A DNA stretch of 64,000 nucleotides. Origin: Rhyacophila brunnea. Taxonomy: Eukaryota > Arthropoda > Insecta > Trichoptera > Rhyacophilidae. Where the stretch lies: NCBI GenBank assembly GCA_022495005.1, contig JAGYXB010000106.1, positions 124,001-188,000 of the forward strand, read 5' to 3'. The translations under genes were made by a program, and so were the position numbers. The notes below the pieces were generated by a model, which searched no databases, was not told the DNA's origin, and worked only from the letters and a program-made list of their open reading frames with translations. Positions 61,701-64,000 of this stretch are shown in pieces; the stretch's first letter is position 1, and the number at the start of each line of letters is the position of its first letter.

Positions 61701-64000
61701 ATTGCTGACAGCGAGCTTTGTTACGTCAAAAGTTCTAAAAAAAATAATTACTATTATTCATAACAGAGGAAAGAATGCAGCAGGTGATTATGCTATAAAA
61801 TAAATGACACGTCTATGATGATTCTAAATAATTAAATGAAAAATAATGAATTAATTTGAATTTGGTGGAAACTCAGTAACAAACTTTGGTGTAACCATGA
61901 ATTAAAAAAATAAATAATTTAAGATTTTTTTTAAATACAGGAAACTCAATGTTCGTTCGGTTGAATCCGTTGAATGTTTAGTTAAAAAACATGATATTAA
62001 ATATTATTTATAAAATTATGCTGTCATTAACTAGGCTACCCACTGACGAAATCGTAAATATAAATTTAGCGTATGGCAAAAAGCTACGGTCTGGCCAACT
62101 AATTAAAAATCCCTAGAAATTAATTTCGATTAAGTTCTAGTTAAGCCTGCTGGTAAAAAAGAGCTTGAAAACACGAAAAATATAATCCACCGAATCGGAT
62201 TTAATTAAAATATATTATAAAGTAGTTAAGTCTGAGCTCATTTAAACGTACTAGGTACGGTTAGTAGCTAATACGGTTATTAACATTTACAACTATGCAT
62301 AAGCTGAGCGAAAATAATATACAATAAACAGCCGAGCGGAGATGTTCAAAAGTTTTCATGAGAAAACGTAAATTCTCCTAAATATGTAGATAAGTATTTT
62401 TATAGTGAACGTATGTGAAGGTAATCCGATATTTTTTTACTAAATCTTTTACATTATTTATTGGATTCTGTTAAAAGAATATTTTGAGAACCCCTTAAAA
62501 CTATATTTAAAAAAGTTAATATAACGTACACGTGTTAGTGCTGAAATATAAACATACATCCATATATATATATTATATAAATTATATTATGTAGTTGTAG
62601 ACGATATCACCGTGGTCCGTTGGTATCTCTATTATACAAAAAAAAATGTCAATTCTTGAAAACATGTGAGCACCGTTGATAGCATTACCTGAAAATTACA
62701 ACACTTTAGTAGAAAATTAATACTACTGCTTGATGGAATTTGAAATTCCATTTTATATTAATATTTTTTTGCGATTCGGCTTTCGACGTCTTCAATCATT
62801 ATGCAGACTCACTAATGACAAACGTGCAACTTACGCAGCAAATGATTACTTTACATTGTTTATACAATATGTAGGTATTAATTAATCATTTTAAAATATC
62901 GTTAAAATACACTTAGGAATAATGTATTCTGGCGATCATTTAATTAGTTAATTTGATGTATTATAAAGATTGGGTAAATGTCAGTTCTACCTTTGCCATT
63001 GGTGAGTATGCACAGTGCCTGAAAATTCCGAAAGACGAAACCCGCGACGTCAAATGAAAAAGTACATAACTCAAATTAATAAGAATTTGATATTAATAAA
63101 TATTTTTACTGTAAATTCTTGATGGAATTACTTACATGTTATTTGAAATATAAAATTACTTTGAAAATGTTATAAGTTGTTAATTATTTCTAATATAAGT
63201 TAATACAAGTGTTAACAATTATCTTCTGTGTGGTTACCATAGTAGGCAGAAAATATATATTTTATCGCTGCGTTCATCTTGATTGGTTAAAATGGAAACA
63301 TTATTACTTTCATTAATGCTGAAAATTGTCAATATAGTTATACCAAGCCAAGTATGTATAAAAGATTCAATTTACACCACAATGCGTCTCTACAAGATAA
63401 ACAAAGTCATGGGAGATCAAATCAAGATCGACCTGGATTTTTATCACGGACAAAAGAGAGGGCGAGAGATGAAAAAAATAGCGCTTTGAATGTGTCGAAT
63501 AAAGGCAGATCGGGAACGATAAAGTCGAGTGAGGCAGGAATAAGTTTATCTACATCAAAGTGGAACAGATTGATAGAACGTGACGCCATTGAAAATTTAT
63601 AGTTTACAAGAAAGTGTAATAACAGCTCCAGGTGTTGACGACTCGCAGCGGATAATGGCCGGAGTGTGCGACTGTTAGTGGTTGCGACACTTTCGTAACT
63701 TCGTGGAGGCACTTTCTTTATTCCTCTCTTTCTTTCGCTTTTCCCTTCGGGCGATGATCGTCGTCGTATCTGCATCTGGATGGCGAAAAGATACCCCTAT
63801 CGCCATTTCGCGGGAGAGCTTTGTATGTAAAAGCCGAATGAAGGTGATTTATATTTGTACATTTCGTGGAATGTGTTTGGATATTGTTTATGGGTCGTCA
63901 CGAACTACAAACAAGTAGGAAGCTAATATCAATATTGTATATTTAGTACAGCTTTACATAATAAAAGGCTTCACTTCAATTAATTTAAACATTGCTATAT
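58754..64000. other. AT-rich DNA with three GC-richer patches
   Basis: Patches at 59200-59410, 60460-60700 and 63290-63800 are less AT-rich than their flanks. The last carries overlapping frames on both strands (63283-63489, 63354-63602, 63422-63775 minus, 63682-63918), none with a recognised domain. They may be regulatory or UTR sequence; nothing else is visible. Confidence 0.4.

Noticed and set aside
63283..63918. Coding exon in the cluster of overlapping frames
   Set aside because: Frames on both strands overlap, none has recognisable domains, and I saw no paired splice sites; kept only as a low-AT patch.
1..64000. CRISPR array, phage or bacterial operon
   Set aside because: No regularly spaced repeats, no gene clusters with ribosome sites, and retrotransposon and SINE content fit a eukaryote.

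Overview
The window reads as AT-rich, repeat-dominated eukaryotic DNA, most likely from an insect. The clues are: no compact gene layout on either strand; many TAGGTACCTAC-type tracts; a short TTAGG run; an RTE-like non-LTR retrotransposon end closing in TGATGATGATGAT; tRNA-derived SINEs; and piggyBac-, hAT-, Tigger- and TA-target MITE-type DNA transposons. A moth or butterfly is my best guess, but a hemipteran such as an aphid is not excluded. I found no convincing host coding exon, tRNA, rRNA or CRISPR array. Almost every open frame is a short, low-complexity chance frame, so this is probably intergenic DNA or part of a very long intron.

Layout. 1-678 and 14027-15581 are two oppositely oriented copies of a piggyBac-like element. 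The second is an internally deleted copy that still encodes the Cys-rich transposase C-terminus, broken by a 5-bp duplication. Between them lie a MITE with long near-perfect terminal inverted repeats (3208-3453), hAT-type elements (3516-3946, 8571-9197), two further TIR elements (10128-10546, 11052-11435) and a SINE (13271-13500). 16843-18113 is a decayed Tigger/pogo-like transposon, interrupted by an element with long inverted arms and a tRNA-like core. 20955-25065 holds repeats that share a TAGGG..TTGCAAT-type end and a second long-armed tRNA-like element. 25620-26060 is an isolated CpG-rich island. 27023-28171 holds an intact non-autonomous hAT element with an exact 8-bp target duplication and a TA-flanked MITE. 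30-38 kb is mostly unassigned AT-rich DNA with one unknown dispersed repeat and an old RTE-like fragment. 39-42.7 kb holds a hAT-like relic, a SINE interrupted by another transposon, a long-armed palindromic MITE, a tandem duplication and a third tRNA-core element. 44.8-50.9 kb holds another SINE, two LINE reverse-transcriptase ends, a tRNA-core fragment and a hairpin. 51-64 kb is sparse: tRNA-like and tail fragments, a hAT fragment and a SINE with a 6-bp target duplication.

The most unusual pattern is a family seen at four loci (16972, 24716, 42410, 47918, plus fragments). A Pol III-type tRNA-like core with A and B boxes sits between long inverted repeats rather than at the head of an ordinary one-tailed SINE. 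At 24.7 kb the two arms match each other almost perfectly, and the spacer between core and right arm is shared with the 17 kb copy, so this looks like one defined element. I do not recognise it as a named family. All calls were made by eye; no alignment, folding or database search was run.
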